DNA of 64,000 bases from Flavobacteriales bacterium (GTDB lineage: Bacteria > Bacteroidota > Bacteroidia > Flavobacteriales_D > CAJJDF01). The notes beneath the pieces were generated by a model that saw only the letters and a program-made list of their open reading frames with translations, did no database searches and was not told the origin of the DNA. Location: NCBI GenBank assembly GCA_018609055.1, contig JABAYJ010000006.1, positions 260,805-324,804 of the forward strand, read 5' to 3'. Within the stretch, counting starts at the first letter, position 1. The number at the start of each line of letters is the position of its first letter. A program made the position numbers and the translations under genes. Of this stretch, positions 18,873-26,597 are shown piece by piece.

Positions 18873-19109
18873 TTATTTACTCTTTTTTCCTGTCTCAGGT
18901 TTCAATTTCAATAACAATGAAATAATTAGTAAAAACCAAGGTGCTCCATGCATTAAGAAATCAAACCAATCGATTGCTCCTATTCCATTCGCTCCACCTG
19001 CAATCCACTTTAATTTTCCCAAAATATGTGGTTCGGGTGAAAATGGTGCTAATCCTAACAGCAATGATGCTATTAAAAAAAGTTGTGTATTCTCTTTTAT
19101 AAATTTCAT
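18873..19109 (-). CDS. small two-TM membrane protein of the sulfide operon
   Basis: This 78-residue protein has two hydrophobic segments, residues 8-24 (TQLFLIASLLLGLAPF) and about 50-67 (FLMHGAPWFLLIISLLLKL). A loop between them is rich in Gly and Pro (PHILGKLKWIAGG), and the tail is basic. I know no function for it. It begins 8 bases after the stop of the MBL-rhodanese gene and is the last gene before a terminator, so it is co-transcribed with the sulfide-oxidation enzymes and may support sulfite or sulfide handling at the inner membrane. That role is inferred from position only. Confidence 0.75.
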   Translation of the reverse strand: MKFIKENTQLFLIASLLLGLAPFSPEPHILGKLKWIAGGANGIGAIDWFDFLMHGAPWFLLIISLLLKLKPETGKKSK

Positions 19110-19117
19110 TTATATAA

Positions 19118-20530
19118 TTATTTTAATGTACTTGGACATACAAAATTAGTGATTTCAATGTCTGTCTTTTTTATTGCACCAAAACCTCCTAAGACATCAA
19201 TTACATTGTGTATTCCTCTTGATTTTAGAATTGAATTTGCTATTACAGAACGATAACCTCCCGCACAATGTGTGTAATTGGTTCCTTCTGTTTTAAACTG
19301 TGATAAGTAATCATTTAAATTACTTAATGGTGTATTCTCTGCATTTGAAATATGAGAAGATTCGAACTCTCCTTCTTTTCTAACATCCAAAACATGTAAT
19401 TCCTCTTTGTTAGTTAATTCAGCAAAGTCCTGAGCACTTATTGTCTCAATAGAATCAACTTCTTTACCGTCTGCTTGCCAAGCTTCAAATCCTCCTTCTA
19501 GATACCCTAGGGCGTTATCAAAACCAACTCTAGACAATCTTACTATAGTTTCCTCTAATCTACCTTCAGCTGTTATTAAAAGTAATGGTTGTTTCACATC
19601 TTTAACTAAGGCACCAACCCAAGGAGCAAAACCTCCGTCAATCCCAATAAAAATAGAATTAGGTATATGAGATTTAACAAATTCACTTTGGTGACGAACA
19701 TCTAGTATAATCGCTTCCGTCTCATTTGCTGCAATTTCAAAAGCTTTTGGTGACAATCCTATTTTCCCTTTTTTTATGACTTCATCAATACTTGCATATC
19801 CTTTCTTATTCATCATTACATTCATAGGAAAATAAGCAGGTGGTGGAGCAATACCTTCTGTTACTTCTTTAACAAACTCTTCTTTCGTCATGTCTGCACG
19901 TAAGGCATAATTTATTTCTTTTTGCTCACCTATACTCCCCACAGTTTCTTTACTCATGTTTTTTCCACATGCGCTCCCTGCACCATGTCCTGGATACACA
20001 ACAGTATCATCTGGCAATGTCATTATTTTATTTCTCAAACTATCGTATAATATGCCAGCTAAATCTTCCATTGTCATATCAGCAGCTTTTTGAGCTAAAT
20101 CTGGCCTACCCACATCACCTAAAAACAGTGTGTCTCCACTAAACAATGAATGTTCTTTTCCGTTTTCGTCCAACAACAAATAACTTGTGCTCTCCATGGT
20201 ATGACCAGGAGTATGTAATACTTTTATTGTAACTTTTCCTAATTTAAACTCTTGATTATCTTTTGCTATGATTGAGTCAAATTCTGTTTCTCCATTGGGC
20301 CCAAAAACAATAGGTGCACCAGATTTTTCTGATAACGTTACGTGACCAGAAACAAAATCTGCATGGAAATGAGTTTCAAAAATATATTTAATTTTTGCTC
20401 CATCTTTATCTGCTCTATCTATATATGACTTAACTTCTCTTAAAGGATCAATTATAGCCACTTCACCATCACTCTCAATATAATATGCTCCTTGAGCTAG
20501 ACACCCTGTATATATTTGTTCTACTTTCAT
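19118..20530 (-). CDS. MBL-fold persulfide dioxygenase fused to two rhodanese domains
   Basis: This 470-residue protein has an N-terminal metallo-beta-lactamase fold (1-250) with the metal-binding THFHADF motif (His54, His56, Asp58), a later HTPGHT motif, and SGDTLFLGDVGRPDL. This is the ETHE1/Blh-like pattern of glutathione- or thiol-persulfide dioxygenases, which oxidise the persulfide sulfane sulfur to sulfite. Two rhodanese domains follow, at about 255-360 and 370-465. The second has an active loop CAGGYRS with Cys422. The first reads ITAEGRLEE, without the Cys, so it is probably structural. The gene sits between a TauE/SafE sulfite exporter and a small membrane protein, which agrees with sulfide detoxification. 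Confidence 0.88.
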   Translation of the reverse strand: MKVEQIYTGCLAQGAYYIESDGEVAIIDPLREVKSYIDRADKDGAKIKYIFETHFHADFVSGHVTLSEKSGAPIVFGPNGETEFDSIIAKDNQEFKLGKVTIKVLHTPGHTMESTSYLLLDENGKEHSLFSGDTLFLGDVGRPDLAQKAADMTMEDLAGILYDSLRNKIMTLPDDTVVYPGHGAGSACGKNMSKETVGSIGEQKEINYALRADMTKEEFVKEVTEGIAPPPAYFPMNVMMNKKGYASIDEVIKKGKIGLSPKAFEIAANETEAIILDVRHQSEFVKSHIPNSIFIGIDGGFAPWVGALVKDVKQPLLLITAEGRLEETIVRLSRVGFDNALGYLEGGFEAWQADGKEVDSIETISAQDFAELTNKEELHVLDVRKEGEFESSHISNAENTPLSNLNDYLSQFKTEGTNYTHCAGGYRSVIANSILKSRGIHNVIDVLGGFGAIKKTDIEITNFVCPSTLK

Positions 20531-20555
20531 TCTTCTAATTTTTATAAATATAATT

Positions 20556-21356
20556 CTATTTTGTTAAAAATATTTCTTTTAAAACGATATAAATTCCCAT
20601 TATTAATACAAACCAACCAAAACCTTTTTTGAGTTTTTTTCCATCAATAAATTTATTCAAGTATAACCCAATAAATATTCCAATTACAGATATTGCGGTA
20701 AACCCTAATAAAAAAGTCCAATCTATTTCTATATTTTGTACATCACCCAAAAATCCTATTAATGACTTTATTGCAATAATCATAAGCGAAGTTGCAACTG
20801 CTTTTTTCATTGGTAATTTCGCCAATAAAACTAAAGCTGGTATTATTAAAAAACCTCCTCCTGCTCCCACTATTCCTGTCAAAAAACCAACTACCAATCC
20901 TTCTATTATTATTAACGGATAATTATATTGAACCTCTTGTTCATTACTTTCTTTTCTACCTTTAATCATTGAAAATGAAGCCAAAATCATTATCAAAGCA
21001 AAGAAAATCATGATTCCAATATCCTTAGTTACCATAAAATCTCCTACAGAAAATAACTCTTGAGGAATGGCTGGAACCACAAATTTTCTGGTGAGATATA
21101 CGGTAATAAAAGCAGGAATAGCAAAGATGATTCCTGTTTTAAAATCGACCATTCCTTTTTGTGCATTACGAACCGCTCCAACCAAGGCCGCAGAGCCAAC
21201 TACAAATAAAGAATAAGCTGTTGCAATTATCGGATTAATTCCTAAAATATATACAAATATTGGTACCGTAAGAATTGAACCGCCTCCGCCAATTAATCCA
21301 AGGATAACACCAATAAACAAAGCTCCAGTAAAACCAATAAGCATGACTAAATCCAT
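20556..21356 (-). CDS. TauE/SafE family sulfite/anion exporter
   Basis: This 266-residue polytopic membrane protein has about eight hydrophobic segments and the family's two glycine-rich repeats, LGLIGGGGSILTVP near residue 19 and GIVGAGGGFLIIPAL near 161. TauE/SafE proteins export sulfite or related sulfur anions. Its place directly upstream (25 bases) of a persulfide dioxygenase suggests that it removes the sulfite that enzyme makes. A palindrome at 21412-21425 and a -7-like TTAATTTG lie upstream of the ATG at 21356. The substrate is inferred from the neighbourhood. Confidence 0.88.
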   Translation of the reverse strand: MDLVMLIGFTGALFIGVILGLIGGGGSILTVPIFVYILGINPIIATAYSLFVVGSAALVGAVRNAQKGMVDFKTGIIFAIPAFITVYLTRKFVVPAIPQELFSVGDFMVTKDIGIMIFFALIMILASFSMIKGRKESNEQEVQYNYPLIIIEGLVVGFLTGIVGAGGGFLIIPALVLLAKLPMKKAVATSLMIIAIKSLIGFLGDVQNIEIDWTFLLGFTAISVIGIFIGLYLNKFIDGKKLKKGFGWFVLIMGIYIVLKEIFLTK

Positions 21357-21411
21357 TTATTTTTTGGGGTTTGATTACCTACAAATTAACTGAAATAAAA
21401 GAGGATAGTTG

Positions 21412-21425
21412 GTAACGTATGTTAC
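21412..21425. promoter_or_regulatory. GTAAC-N4-GTTAC palindrome, candidate Crp/Fnr-family operator
   Basis: The sequence gtaacgtatgttac is a dyad with 5-base arms and a 4-base spacer, the geometry of Crp/Fnr-family sites. It lies 56-69 bases upstream of the tauE start and just downstream of a Crp/Fnr-type gene. A TTAATTTG box (near the Bacteroidota -7 consensus TAnnTTTG) falls between it and the start codon. The binding protein is an inference. Confidence 0.55.
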
Positions 21426-21441
21426 ACTTCAAATTTTGTGA

Positions 21442-22080
21442 TTAAGCATCAAAATCCAATACTTCTATTTTGTTTCTGCCCAGTTTTATTAGTCCTTCGT
21501 TTTCCAGGCTTTTTAGCAATCGCGAAACTACTACTCTGGATGTATGCATATCGTTTGCAATGTCTTGATGAGATAAATTAAGGCTTGTTGATTTCATTAC
21601 CAATGCTTTATCTTCCAAATATTTATGAAGCCTCTCGTGCATTTTATTAAACGCCAAATTATCAATAGATTCTAATAATTCATTGAAACGGCTGTTGTAA
21701 CTTTCGAACACAAAAGCCATCCAAGTTTGGTACTTTTGCATCCAATCTTGCATTTTTTGAACAGGAATACTAATAAAAATCACATCAGTTTCGGCAACTG
21801 CACTTATTTCACTTTTCTTGCTTCCCAAGCAGCAATTCAAAGTCATGGAGCACGTATCTCCTCGTTCTAAATAATACAAAGCCAGTTCATCTCCTTTTTC
21901 ATCCTGACGCATTATTTTTACTGCACCATCAATTAATAAAGGAATTTGTTGTAAGGTTTCGTTATAATCAATAAGAATATCGCCTTGTTTATATTTTCTT
22001 AAAACTCCAACAGATTCAATTTCTTCCAAAAGTTCTTTTTCGAACATAAACCCAAAAGCCTCTTCTAATTCTTGTTTCAT
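21442..22080 (-). CDS. Crp/Fnr family transcriptional regulator
   Basis: This 212-residue protein has an N-terminal cyclic-nucleotide-binding-like beta-roll (about 25-125), a long dimerisation helix, and a C-terminal winged helix (about 150-210) with recognition sequence DMHTSRVVVSRLLKSLE. A CX5CC pattern (Cys77, Cys83, Cys84; GDTCSMTLNCCLG) sits in the sensor domain where cAMP contacts would be in Crp, so cAMP binding is unlikely and a thiol, persulfide or metal signal is possible. It precedes the tauE-persulfide dioxygenase genes by 85 bases that contain a matching palindrome, so local control of sulfide detoxification is likely. The family call is firm and the signal is unknown. Confidence 0.88.
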   Translation of the reverse strand: MKQELEEAFGFMFEKELLEEIESVGVLRKYKQGDILIDYNETLQQIPLLIDGAVKIMRQDEKGDELALYYLERGDTCSMTLNCCLGSKKSEISAVAETDVIFISIPVQKMQDWMQKYQTWMAFVFESYNSRFNELLESIDNLAFNKMHERLHKYLEDKALVMKSTSLNLSHQDIANDMHTSRVVVSRLLKSLENEGLIKLGRNKIEVLDFDA

Positions 22081-22101
22081 GGTCTTTAGTTGATTAATTA
22101 C

Positions 22102-23022
22102 TTATATAATTTTAGACCTCTTGATTAAATATTGTTGTAAAACTGGATGAATTCCTTGATTTATATCAGTTGGCACGTAATCAATTTGATATTGACCACA
22201 TTTTAATTTCAATTTGCTTTGATAATTAAGAACCTCCTCAGTATATTTTTCTCTTACCTGACTTGGATTCAGCTTCATCTCCTCCCCTGTTTCCATATCT
22301 ACAAAAACATAAGGTCTATTCTCAAACTCTAAATCAAGTTCTTTTGATTTATCAAAAACATGAAACAACACTACTTCATGTTTCTTGTGTTTTAAATGCT
22401 GAAGCGCTCTAAAAGCCTCATCATTTTTAAAGAAGTCTCCATCAAACATGTCGCTAAAAATAAACACTAACGAACGCTTATGAATTTTTTCGGCAAAATG
22501 GTGAATAGCATCTACAATATGAGTCCGTTCTCCATCCAATTGATTTTCTTTATCCATTAGTTTCTCCAACTCAGAATAAATATATCTTTGGTGTGCTTGA
22601 TTCGTTTTAGCAGGTGTTTCTAATTTAAATCCTTTGGTAAATAAAGATAAACCTACTGCATCTCTTTGCTTCTTTAGTAATTCAATTAAACTGGCAACTG
22701 CAATTGCAGAAAACTCTTGTTTATTTAATTGATCAGAATCTTTAGGGAAATGCATGGAAGATGAAACATCAACCATAAACTGACACCTAAGATTAGTTTC
22801 CTCTTCGTATCGCTTAACAAATAGTTTATCTGTTCGGGCAAATAATTTCCAGTCTATATGCTTAGTAGATTCTCCTTTGTTGTACAATCTGTGTTCGGCA
22901 AACTCTACAGAAAACCCATGGAATGGAGATTTATGCAAACCTGTTATAAACCCTTCAACTACTTGCTTAGCAAGTAACTCAATGTTTCCGAATTGCGCTA
23001 TGGAGTCTTTAGTAAGTTTCAA
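22102..23022 (-). CDS. DUF58 domain protein (VWA-like)
   Basis: This 306-residue cytoplasmic protein belongs to the DUF58 family, recognised by KSPFHGFSVEFAEHRLY, the STKHIDWKLFARTDKLFVKRY core near residues 52-72, and a von Willebrand A-like segment (FMVDVSSSMHF near 87-97, with a later FIFSDMFDG). DUF58 proteins usually accompany MoxR AAA ATPases and VWA membrane proteins in chaperone-like systems; none of those is in the window. The only in-frame start is TTG at 23022, since TAA occurs five codons upstream. The regulator gene follows after 21 bases and may share the transcript. Confidence 0.85.
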   Translation of the reverse strand: MKLTKDSIAQFGNIELLAKQVVEGFITGLHKSPFHGFSVEFAEHRLYNKGESTKHIDWKLFARTDKLFVKRYEEETNLRCQFMVDVSSSMHFPKDSDQLNKQEFSAIAVASLIELLKKQRDAVGLSLFTKGFKLETPAKTNQAHQRYIYSELEKLMDKENQLDGERTHIVDAIHHFAEKIHKRSLVFIFSDMFDGDFFKNDEAFRALQHLKHKKHEVVLFHVFDKSKELDLEFENRPYVFVDMETGEEMKLNPSQVREKYTEEVLNYQSKLKLKCGQYQIDYVPTDINQGIHPVLQQYLIKRSKII

Positions 23023-23143
23023 ATCATTTAATTCTTATAGCTAAAATACAGTTTTATTTATTGATTCTTAATGTAAATCAAAACTTTAAAAAAATATGAT
23101 AAAAATCATTAAGCTTATTTAGAATTAATAAAAATAAAGAGCT

Positions 23144-23151
23144 ACATTTGA
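23144..23151 (+). promoter_or_regulatory. candidate -7 box TACATTTG of the porin operon
   Basis: TACATTTG matches the Bacteroidota -7 consensus TAnnTTTG exactly and lies 41 bases upstream of the porin ATG. A clear -33 TTTG at the usual distance is not evident. Confidence 0.5.
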
Positions 23152-23191
23152 CCTCTATTAAGAATCAAAACAAATAACAAAACCAAAATAA

Positions 23192-24391
23192 ATGACAAAA
23201 ACTAGCTTACTATTTACATTATTATTCTCTTTAACTACTTATTCTTATTCTCAAATTGGATTGGGAGATACTATGGTAAATTCTGCAGACAGACTTATAC
23301 TAAGTGACTCAAGAATAACTCTTGGTGGATATGGAGAAATTGATTTTAATAATCCTTTGAGGACATCAAACGGAGATAAAAGAAATGGGAGTTTTGATGT
23401 ACATAGAATGGTTTTTTTAACTGGATATAAATTTAATGATCGATTAAGCTTTGTAACTGAATTAGAAATTGAACACATTAAGGAAGTTTATATAGAACAA
23501 GCTTTTATCGATTATAGATTGAATGATTACATACATTTTAGAGCTGGACTGATGTTAATTCCTATGGGAATAGTAAATGAATACCATGAGCCGGTTACAT
23601 TTAATGGTGTAGAAAGACCAAACTTGGATAAATATATTATCCCCACAACTTGGAGAGAAATTGGAGCTGGATTTTCAGGAACAATTCCTGAGGTTGGATT
23701 GAGATACCAAGCTTATATAGTTAATGGACTTTCTAGTTATGATAATGAAGCTGCACTTTCTGGTAAAAACGGATTAAGAAGTGGGAGACAAAAAGGTGCT
23801 CAAACAACTTTCTCTCATCCTAATGGAACATTTAGATTAGAATATTTTGGATTAAACAATCTTAAAATTGGCTTTTCTGGTTACTTCGGAAAAACACAAT
23901 CTACCCTTTATGACAATGTTGGAGAAATAGAAAATTACAATGTAGCCTCTGCTGATTCATCCGTAGTTGGAATGAGCATGTTTTTAGCAGACGCAAGGTA
24001 TAAAAAGAATGGATTTGAAGCTAGAGCTCAATATGTGTTTGGAAATATTGCCAACTCTACTCAATATAACAACATGTTTGGAAATGATGTAGCTTCAGCA
24101 ATCCAAGGATATTATGTAGAAGCTGGATATGATTTACTTAGAGTTTTTCCTAAGAAATTTGAAAAGAGATTAGTGGCTTTCTTTAGATATGAAAACTACA
24201 ACACGCATCACAAAGTAGCTTCTGAATTAACTAAAAACGACAGTTATAACCGAACAGATTTCACTACTGGATTAACTTTCCACTTAGATAAAGGGGTTGC
24301 TTTAAAAGCAGATTTTCAACAATTTAGAAATGCTAAACTTGGTTCATCAATAAATAACCAAGTAAACTTTGGTGTTGGTGTTTGGTTCTAA
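23192..24391 (+). CDS. outer-membrane porin (phosphate-selective porin O/P-like)
   Basis: This 399-residue protein has a signal peptide (MTKTSLLFTLLFSLTTYSYS) and then long amphipathic strands with porin-like motifs: ITLGGYGEIDFN, RLSFVTELEIEH, YIHFRAGLMLIPMG and a C-terminal NNQVNFGVGVWF ending in Phe. The layout resembles Bacteroidota OprP/OprO-like porins. Two small genes follow after 18 and then 3 bases, an FMN-binding secreted protein and a membrane protein, so the porin probably serves the same process, such as anion or electron-acceptor uptake. The class is clear; the substrate is not. Confidence 0.8.
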   Translation: MTKTSLLFTLLFSLTTYSYSQIGLGDTMVNSADRLILSDSRITLGGYGEIDFNNPLRTSNGDKRNGSFDVHRMVFLTGYKFNDRLSFVTELEIEHIKEVYIEQAFIDYRLNDYIHFRAGLMLIPMGIVNEYHEPVTFNGVERPNLDKYIIPTTWREIGAGFSGTIPEVGLRYQAYIVNGLSSYDNEAALSGKNGLRSGRQKGAQTTFSHPNGTFRLEYFGLNNLKIGFSGYFGKTQSTLYDNVGEIENYNVASADSSVVGMSMFLADARYKKNGFEARAQYVFGNIANSTQYNNMFGNDVASAIQGYYVEAGYDLLRVFPKKFEKRLVAFFRYENYNTHHKVASELTKNDSYNRTDFTTGLTFHLDKGVALKADFQQFRNAKLGSSINNQVNFGVGVWF

Positions 24392-24409
24392 TAAACTGCA
24401 AAACAAACT

Positions 24410-24898
24410 ATGAAAAAATTCATTTACATACTCTTCTGCTTTTGTTTATTGTCCATGACAAATACTGACAAAGTAGAGAGCAAGTCGAATAAAATATTAG
24501 CCAAAACCTTTAAAGAGATTGTTATAGAGAAGAATGCTTTATCTATTCCTATCAAAAATAAAGATGAAAAATGGCATGAGCTTTCAAACAAAGCAACTAA
24601 TGAAAGATTAGGTTTTGTAGAGACTACCTCAGCAGTTGGCAGATTCGATAAGTTTGATTTTATGGTATTATTTAATCCAGATAAATCTATAAATAAAGTA
24701 AGTGTATTAATTTACCGAGAAGATCATGGTGGAGAAATTGTAAGCCCAAGATGGCTAAGACAGTTTGAAGGAAAAACTATAAAAGACGTAAGTAACATTA
24801 GTAGAGATATTAATGGAATATCCGGAGCTACCATGTCTTGTAATGCCATTACCAAAGGAATAAAACAATCATTAATCACCATACAGAAAGTTAAATAG
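24410..24898 (+). CDS. secreted FMN-binding domain protein with flavinylation motif
   Basis: This 162-residue protein has an N-terminal export signal (MKKFIYILFCFCLLSM) and an FMN_bind domain over about residues 55-160. The motif SGATMS (138-143) fits the S/D-G-A-T/S-x-T/S signature at which ApbE attaches FMN covalently, with Thr141 as acceptor. Such proteins act outside the cytoplasm as electron carriers. The gene is 18 bases after a porin and 3 bases before a four-helix membrane protein. No ApbE gene is visible in the window. The flavin attachment is a prediction from the motif. Confidence 0.82.
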   Translation: MKKFIYILFCFCLLSMTNTDKVESKSNKILAKTFKEIVIEKNALSIPIKNKDEKWHELSNKATNERLGFVETTSAVGRFDKFDFMVLFNPDKSINKVSVLIYREDHGGEIVSPRWLRQFEGKTIKDVSNISRDINGISGATMSCNAITKGIKQSLITIQKVK

Positions 24899-24901
24899 AA
24901 G

Positions 24902-25390
24902 ATGAAGAATCCTCCTTTTTATATCGAAGAGTTAGTATCTCCCTTAAGGAGGATTCTTTTTCTATTTATACTTACCATTTCGTTGGGCTATGGTTTTGGA
25001 TTGCGTTATTTATATTTAACTACCGAAGCTAATCCAACAAGTCTCCAGGAAAATTACCTTGGAAACGAAGCTGATGTGGATGCAGAAGTAATGAAATTTG
25101 AAAAAACAGAAAAAAGCCTTTTGACCTTTTTACACGATCATTTATTTGCTTTAGGAATATTACAGTTAATAATCAGTTTTCTGCTTTTTTGCTCCAAAAT
25201 TCCATCAAAAATTAAGAGTTTTCTTGTTTTTGAGCCTTTTATTTCACTTTTAGTCACTTTTACAGGGATTTATATTCTATGGTTGGGAGTAGAAGAATTG
25301 AAATATATTATCATGATTTCTGGTTTTCTATTTCACTTAACCTTTATGGTTAATTTGGTTGTGCTTGGAGTAAAATTCGCTAGGAAATAA
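24902..25390 (+). CDS. four-TM membrane protein coupled to the flavoprotein
   Basis: This 162-residue protein has hydrophobic segments at about 17-38, 73-96, 107-127 and 134-158, with an extracytoplasmic-looking loop after the first. Histidines in or next to membrane helices (His78 and His80 in LHDHLFALG, His145 in FLFHLTF) could bind haem b or a quinone. I do not recognise the family. The ATG is 3 bases after the flavoprotein stop, so the two proteins are translationally coupled and plausibly interact as electron donor and carrier. The redox role is inferred. Confidence 0.75.
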   Translation: MKNPPFYIEELVSPLRRILFLFILTISLGYGFGLRYLYLTTEANPTSLQENYLGNEADVDAEVMKFEKTEKSLLTFLHDHLFALGILQLIISFLLFCSKIPSKIKSFLVFEPFISLLVTFTGIYILWLGVEELKYIIMISGFLFHLTFMVNLVVLGVKFARK

Positions 25391-25442
25391 CGATTTCATC
25401 AGTTTAGCTTAATAATCATTTCTATCTTCTAACACTCTATAG

Positions 25443-25521
25443 TGTCATTCCTGCGAAGGCAGGAATCTTATTACATCAGACTGATTCTCGTCAATAGATT
25501 CCTGCCTTCGCAGGAATGACA
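25443..25521. repeat. inverted pair of REP-like palindromes
   Basis: Two 26-base arms, 25443-25468 and 25496-25521, are exact reverse complements separated by 27 bases. Each arm is itself a hairpin (attcctgc-gaag-gcaggaat). This is the form of a REP/BIME element, and the core resembles REP-like sequences seen widely in bacterial genomes. It is unlike its surroundings in GC content. Confidence 0.85.
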
Positions 25522-25541
25522 ATGAAAAAAGTATAATCACA

Positions 25542-25577
25542 AAAAAAGATGAAGCCAAATTAGCTTCACCTTTTTTC
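25542..25577 (+). terminator. intrinsic terminator after the porin-flavoprotein operon
   Basis: A hairpin with core gaagc/gcttc (aaaaaagatgaagc ... gcttcacctttttt, one mismatch) and a following T-rich tract lies downstream of the membrane-protein gene and before the next promoter. Confidence 0.65.
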
Positions 25578-25646
25578 ATTTTTTATTATCCTCGAAATGT
25601 ATTCATTCTTCTGTGATAGGTTTATGCTTTGATTAGAACTCTAAAC

Positions 25647-25654
25647 TACATTTG
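25647..25654 (+). promoter_or_regulatory. candidate -7 box TACATTTG of the SDR-AraC operon
   Basis: This is an exact TAnnTTTG match 25 bases upstream of the SDR start codon. A TTTG at 25628-25631 could be the -33 element, though the spacing is shorter than usual. Confidence 0.5.
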
Positions 25655-25678
25655 TGTTGTAAATTAATAATACAACAC
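25654..25678. promoter_or_regulatory. perfect inverted repeat in the SDR leader, candidate operator
   Basis: GTGTTGTA (25654-25661) and TACAACAC (25671-25678) are exact reverse complements separated by 9 bases. The repeat begins at the last base of the -7 box and ends one base before the ATG, where a bound protein or an RNA hairpin would block expression. Confidence 0.6.
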
Positions 25679-25679
25679 T

Positions 25680-26579
25680 ATGTCAAATTCAAAATGGAAT
25701 AACGAAGATATTCCTAATCAAAAAAATAAAACAATAATAATTACTGGAGCTTCAAGTGGACTAGGAAAACAGGCTACAAAAGTATTGGTTCAAAAAGAAG
25801 CAAAGGTTATTATGGCTGTTAGAAATGTTGAAAAAGCAAAAACAGTAGCAAACGAAATAATAAGTGAATTTCCTAATGCCAAAATTGAAATAAGAAACTT
25901 AGATTTAAGTAGTCTAAAATCTATTAAATCATTTGCAGACGAATTCATTGCTAATAATAACCAACTAGATATTTTAATTAATAATGCTGGTGTTATGATG
26001 AGTCCTTACTCTAAAACAGAGGATGGATTTGAATTACAAATGGGAACAAACCACTTTGGTCATTTTGCTTTAACTGGACATTTAATGCCAATATTAAAAA
26101 CTACAAATAACTCTAGATTAGTAGTAACTTCAAGTGTAGCTCATAGACAGGGAGATATTGATTTAAAAGATATTAATTGGGAAAATAGAAAATACAAAAC
26201 AGGAAAGGCTTATGGTGATAGTAAACTAGCTAATCTTTACTTTGCCTATGAATTAGAAAGAAAATTAAAGAACGATTCCAATGCTCCTATTATTTCTTGC
26301 TCTCACCCTGGATGGACAAAAACAGAATTAGACAGACATTCTGGCCTAGCAAGTTTCTTGGGTAATATAATTGCACAAACTCCAGAAATGGGAACTCTAC
26401 CAACTCTGCGTGCAGCAACTGATGAGAATGTGAAAACAGGTGATTATTATGGTCCAGCAAGAATGATGGAGTTGAGAGGAAATCCTATTCTTGTAAAATC
26501 TACAGAAGATTCTCACAATGAAAAAATCGCCAAAGAGCTTTGGGATTTATCTGAAACTTTAACTGGGGTTAAGTATTAA
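25680..26579 (+). CDS. short-chain dehydrogenase/reductase (retinol dehydrogenase-like SDR)
   Basis: This 299-residue NAD(P)-dependent oxidoreductase has the classical SDR signature: cofactor-binding TGASSGLG near residue 18, NNAGVM near 100, catalytic Ser in VVTSSVAHRQ, and the YGDSKLAN form of YxxxK. It resembles the retinol-dehydrogenase/WW-oxidoreductase-like subgroup, whose substrates are hard to predict. It is the first gene of a four-gene plus-strand unit that ends with an AraC-type regulator, so expression is probably inducible. The ATG at 25680 is the first in frame. Confidence 0.88.
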   Translation: MSNSKWNNEDIPNQKNKTIIITGASSGLGKQATKVLVQKEAKVIMAVRNVEKAKTVANEIISEFPNAKIEIRNLDLSSLKSIKSFADEFIANNNQLDILINNAGVMMSPYSKTEDGFELQMGTNHFGHFALTGHLMPILKTTNNSRLVVTSSVAHRQGDIDLKDINWENRKYKTGKAYGDSKLANLYFAYELERKLKNDSNAPIISCSHPGWTKTELDRHSGLASFLGNIIAQTPEMGTLPTLRAATDENVKTGDYYGPARMMELRGNPILVKSTEDSHNEKIAKELWDLSETLTGVKY

Positions 26580-26597
26580 TTTAATGAAAAAAGAGAG

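Noticed and set aside
23192..24391. A specific phosphate-selective OprP assignment for the porin
   Set aside because: The sequence resembles that family but nothing visible fixes the substrate, so I give only a porin-level call.
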